From Leptospira abararensis (lineage in GTDB: Bacteria > Spirochaetota > Leptospiria > Leptospirales > Leptospiraceae), in the NCBI RefSeq assembly GCF_016918735.1, contig NZ_JAFFPR010000010.1:1-64000 (forward strand): DNA of 64,000 nt, read 5' to 3'. Of the stretch, positions 61,171-64,000 are shown one piece after another. Each line of letters opens with the position of its first letter. Position 1 is the stretch's first letter. The notes beneath the pieces were generated by a model, which saw only the letters and a list, made by a program, of their open reading frames with translations, searched no databases and was not told where the DNA came from. Position numbers and translations under genes: made by a program.

Positions 61171-61593
61171 TCACTCATGATTTGGTTTAGATTTCTTTTT
61201 GGAGGCTTTTGATTTTTTTTTTTGAACCTTTTTCTTAGTTTTTTCCAAATTTTCGGTAACTCGAAACTTTACAATTTTTTTGATCAAATCATAGGGAATT
61301 GGTTCATTCAAGGGAAATTGAATGGATCCTTTCCCAAATTTATATTTTGAAATCTCTTTCTGAAAGGCAAGGTTTCCAGAGGGGAGTGCATAAAATCCAA
61401 TATGTTTTGCATATGCCGCAAAATGTACTAAGTTTTTATTTAAGACAAATGTCGGCATGGCATAACTAATGGCTTCCGTTGCCTCTGGCACTTCCTTTTG
61501 AATTGTAATTCGAATCTTTTGAAGGATTTGTTGTACCTCTTTCGGAAAGTTTTCTATATATTCATCGATCGATTTTGGAATCTTTGACTTCAT
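61171..61593 (-). CDS. DUF1801 (YdhG/iron-chaperone-like) protein
   Basis: 140 aa from ATG 61593; the longer frame to 61713 would overlap the MATE gene. Family pattern: IDEYIENFPKEVQQILQKIR, EATEAISYAMPTFVLNKNLVHFAAYAKHIGFYALP. A Lys-rich tail follows (KKVQKKKSKASKKKSKPN). Function in the family is poorly defined. Confidence 0.75.
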   Translation of the reverse strand: MKSKIPKSIDEYIENFPKEVQQILQKIRITIQKEVPEATEAISYAMPTFVLNKNLVHFAAYAKHIGFYALPSGNLAFQKEISKYKFGKGSIQFPLNEPIPYDLIKKIVKFRVTENLEKTKKKVQKKKSKASKKKSKPNHE

Positions 61594-61606
61594 AGCTAAA
61601 TAATTT

Positions 61607-62998
61607 TTATACCTTTGTTTGTTTCCAATATCCTTTAGTGAATAACCAAAGAGTAAAAACACCAACAGAGGATTCCGAAAGCATAATAGCCCAAAACACT
61701 CCCGTTGGTCCATAAGCTAAATGTTTTCCCAAAATATAGGCGAGTGGTATTTGGATTAACCAAAAGAAAACTACATTGATTTTTGTTGGTGTGATTGTAT
61801 CACCAGCACCATTAAATGCCTGTCCTGCGGCCATCCACCAGGCATAAATAAAATAGGAATAGGATACAATTTGTAACCATTTCCCACCAATTTTAATGAC
61901 TTCTGGATCTTCCGTAAAAATCGAAATTAAATTTTCGCTCCAAAAGTAATAGATGATGGAAACAAAAATCAAATAACCCATGTTACAGAATCCAGTATAC
62001 CATACGGATTGTTCTGCTCGTTCGGGTTTTCCAGCTCCTAGATTTTGACCCACTAAGGTTGCCACTGCATTGGACATTCCCCAGGAAGGCATAAGGGTAA
62101 ACATCATAGTTCTGAGTGCAATGGTGGCTCCGGCAACCGTTTGACTTCCAAATTCAGAAAGTATCCTCATAATAAATATCCAAGAGGTCATTCCGACAAT
62201 CATCTGGCCAATTCCACCGAGTGATGTTTTTAAGATGCCTAAAATGGTTTCCCATTCTATTTTCAGATGTGTTCGAAGGATTTTTATATGTTTACCACCT
62301 TGAAATAACAACCATACCTGAAAGAGAACTCCAATTCCTCGACCCAAGTTTGTTGCAATGGCTGCACCCGTAATTCCAAATGCAGGAATCGGTCCTAAGC
62401 CGAAGATAAAAATGGGATCCAAAATAATATTAAGTCCATTAGAAATCCACAAAACTTTCATGGATATTGCCGCATCTCCTGCACCGCGAAAAACTGCATT
62501 GATAAGAAAAAGTAAGACGATTACAATATTGCCACCTAACATCAATTGCATATAATGGTATCCTTCTGTTAGGACCCACTCATCTCCACCCATAAGGAGC
62601 AGAAGTTCTTTCGAAAAAAATATTCCAGCGATAGCAAAAGGAATGGAGGCGATGATCGCAATCCAAATGGATTGAATTGCTGCTACACCTGCCTTATCTT
62701 TTTCTTTTTCTCCAATCCTTCTGGCAACAATGGCTGTAACAGAAAAAGAAAGACCCATGGCTACCGAATAGAGAAGAAACAAGTAGGTTTCCGTAAGACC
62801 CACTGTTGCGATGGCAGAAGCGCCCAAGGCACCTACAAAATAAATATCTACAACCGCAAATACTGATTCTAAAACAAGTTCCAAAACCATCGGAACAGAT
62901 AGTAGAAACACTGCTTTTCGAATGCTAACTTCTGTGTAGTCTTCTTCGGAGCCCGCGAGAGCCTTTTTTAAATCTTCCCATAAACTAGCGCTTGTCAT
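61607..62998 (-). CDS. MATE-family multidrug efflux transporter
   Basis: 463 aa, twelve hydrophobic segments in two repeats, with MATE signatures (LVLESVFAVVDIYFVGALG; AVFRGAGDAAISMK; QAFNGAGDTITPTK). It exports organic cations or drugs by Na+ or H+ antiport. Its 5' end overlaps the next gene by 4 bp. Confidence 0.85.
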   Translation of the reverse strand: MTSASLWEDLKKALAGSEEDYTEVSIRKAVFLLSVPMVLELVLESVFAVVDIYFVGALGASAIATVGLTETYLFLLYSVAMGLSFSVTAIVARRIGEKEKDKAGVAAIQSIWIAIIASIPFAIAGIFFSKELLLLMGGDEWVLTEGYHYMQLMLGGNIVIVLLFLINAVFRGAGDAAISMKVLWISNGLNIILDPIFIFGLGPIPAFGITGAAIATNLGRGIGVLFQVWLLFQGGKHIKILRTHLKIEWETILGILKTSLGGIGQMIVGMTSWIFIMRILSEFGSQTVAGATIALRTMMFTLMPSWGMSNAVATLVGQNLGAGKPERAEQSVWYTGFCNMGYLIFVSIIYYFWSENLISIFTEDPEVIKIGGKWLQIVSYSYFIYAWWMAAGQAFNGAGDTITPTKINVVFFWLIQIPLAYILGKHLAYGPTGVFWAIMLSESSVGVFTLWLFTKGYWKQTKV

Positions 62999-63375
62999 TT
63001 GGTTTTTTCCGTAGATACATAGAGTTTACCACCTAAATAAGCGATCGGTGGGGTAAGTAAAACTAATGACCAAGAATACCACCACGGACCTAAATGTCCC
63101 GCTAGGATTACCCCTGTAATTCCAAGTACCAAACCGATTCCACCCAAAATATAAGCATGTTTCATCGGGTTTTGAGGGGCTAATCTTGCTGTCAAATAAC
63201 ATCCGAATATGCTGAATATGATTCTATAACCTAATACAAATATAACTATAGGTGTAGCTACAAACATATGATCATAAGGAAGAATGTTCATAACTTTGAG
63301 AATTGTATCAAATAGGATAGAAAGAATTACGTTAGAGATTAATCCAACGAAGACTGCTATGGAGCTTTTTATCAT
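62995..63375 (-). CDS. small four-span membrane protein
   Basis: 126 aa from ATG 63375 (AAAGGA upstream; the frame is open to 63435). Four membrane segments (AVFVGLISNVILSILF; FVATPIVIFVLGYRIIFS; AYILGGIGLVLGITGVILAG; SWSLVLLTPPIAYLGG). No family is recognised; coupled to the MATE gene. Confidence 0.6.
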   Translation of the reverse strand: MIKSSIAVFVGLISNVILSILFDTILKVMNILPYDHMFVATPIVIFVLGYRIIFSIFGCYLTARLAPQNPMKHAYILGGIGLVLGITGVILAGHLGPWWYSWSLVLLTPPIAYLGGKLYVSTEKTK

Positions 63376-63450
63376 GTTTATTAGTTTCCTTTGGCTACTT
63401 TCTCTAGAGAAGCCATAATATTTTTTTGAAACCATAGAAATGGCGTAATT

Positions 63451-64000
63451 TTATGCAGATTCATTTTTTTTCTCCAAATATTGATTGAGTTTCGAAAGTG
63501 TTTGTTGTCCACTTTCGATCGCGCCAAAGCCAATCACCGCATTTCGAACGTTTGTATCAGGAAAATTCATTTGCATTTTGATTAATGTTTGATTCTTATC
63601 GATTGCAATTAGATATACGTTTACTAAAAAATCATCATTTTTATTTTCTTCTCCAGATCCATGTAGGTATTCCAAGTAGTCGAATTTTCTAATTTCTTTA
63701 TATACAATGGTGTTTGGCCAAACTTTTCCATCTGGTCCAAGCATAGTAAAAATCCATTTCCCACCTACTTTAAAATCCATAGTTTGTGTTGTCGTTTTGA
63801 ATCCACTCGGACCCCACCAAGAATCGATCGTCAATGGATTTGAAAGTGCATTAAAAACTAATTCTTGGGAATGGTTTAATTTCTTTTCTAAGCTGATTTG
63901 ATTTGGGTTAGGTAAAGCATTCGTTTCTAATTTTTCAAAACTATCTGACCAACCTTCTTTCATACCTGAATTGGCAAATCCGTCCCGAATTTGATTGCTT
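63451..64000 (-). CDS. tandem SRPBCC (AHSA1-type) protein, 5' end outside window
   Basis: The frame is open upstream of the first ATG (63963) to the window end. The residues there (IRDGFANSGMKEGWSDSFEKL) look like the C-terminal helix of one AHSA1 domain, and a second full domain follows (EKKLNHSQELVFNALSNPLTIDSWWGPSGF ... VGGKWIFTMLGPDGK ... FGAIESGQQTLSKLNQYL). So this is a two-domain protein, cut off. These domains bind hydrophobic ligands. Confidence 0.7.
   Translation of the reverse strand, partial: SNQIRDGFANSGMKEGWSDSFEKLETNALPNPNQISLEKKLNHSQELVFNALSNPLTIDSWWGPSGFKTTTQTMDFKVGGKWIFTMLGPDGKVWPNTIVYKEIRKFDYLEYLHGSGEENKNDDFLVNVYLIAIDKNQTLIKMQMNFPDTNVRNAVIGFGAIESGQQTLSKLNQYLEKKNESA

Noticed and set aside
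1..64000. CRISPR arrays, tRNA or rRNA genes, insertion sequences outside the prophage
   Set aside because: No regularly spaced repeats, no cloverleaf-like sequence and no other transposase were recognised.

Overview
The window is a piece of a spirochaete chromosome, most likely a Leptospira of the saprophytic or non-pathogenic type. This is inferred from the moderately AT-rich composition, weak ribosome binding sites, and gene families such as the fused acyl-CoA mutase IcmF, Deg/PDZ proteins, SMP-30-like lipoproteins and a papain-like protease with Fn3 domains; no rRNA or other marker proves it. The chromosome is interrupted by one complete Mu-like transposable prophage of 38,929 bp (16228-55156).

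Left host region (1-16227): the end of a Deg-type PDZ protein and a second PDZ protein, a response regulator carrying its own HATPase output domain, an outer-membrane barrel candidate, a flippase, a PAP2 phosphatase, a PlsC-type acyltransferase, icmF, a large membrane protein, a small exported protein, and a papain-like (C1) cysteine protease with fibronectin type III domains. The prophage sits inside this protease gene.

Prophage: the ends are a perfect 48-bp inverted repeat (TGT...ACA) flanked by a 6-bp target duplication CTGTGT. Removing the element and one CTGTGT copy rejoins the protease gene in frame (813 codons plus stop). The centre holds the immunity region: an XRE repressor (33667-34056, rightward) opposite a leftward early operon (33495-26999) with Ner/Cro-like HTH proteins, the DDE transposase, its MuB-like ATPase and a Gam-like protein. 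Late genes are split. Terminase and portal are leftward (26333 down to about 19232), followed by a putative lysis cassette (19172-16427: membrane protein, C39-like peptidase, patatin-like phospholipase, small protein). Protease/scaffold, capsid, connector, sheath, tube, tape measure, baseplate and fibres are rightward (36843-55063). A 14-bp motif close to GGACATAAGGGACA lies 51-69 nt before the first gene of each of four late units, on the coding strand, and is the best candidate for a phage-specific late promoter element. Between repressor and late genes lies an accessory segment (34057-36745) holding a candidate 0.5-kb structured RNA with a 48-codon ORF and a strong terminator, several unknown small genes, a GemA-like protein and an HTH protein that could be the late activator.

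Right host region (55157-64000, almost all leftward): the severed C-terminus of the protease, a dihaem cytochrome c, two paralogous SMP-30/strictosidine-synthase-like lipoproteins, an M24 peptidase-like protein, an AraC regulator, a DUF1801 protein, a MATE transporter, a small membrane protein and a tandem SRPBCC-domain protein cut by the window end.
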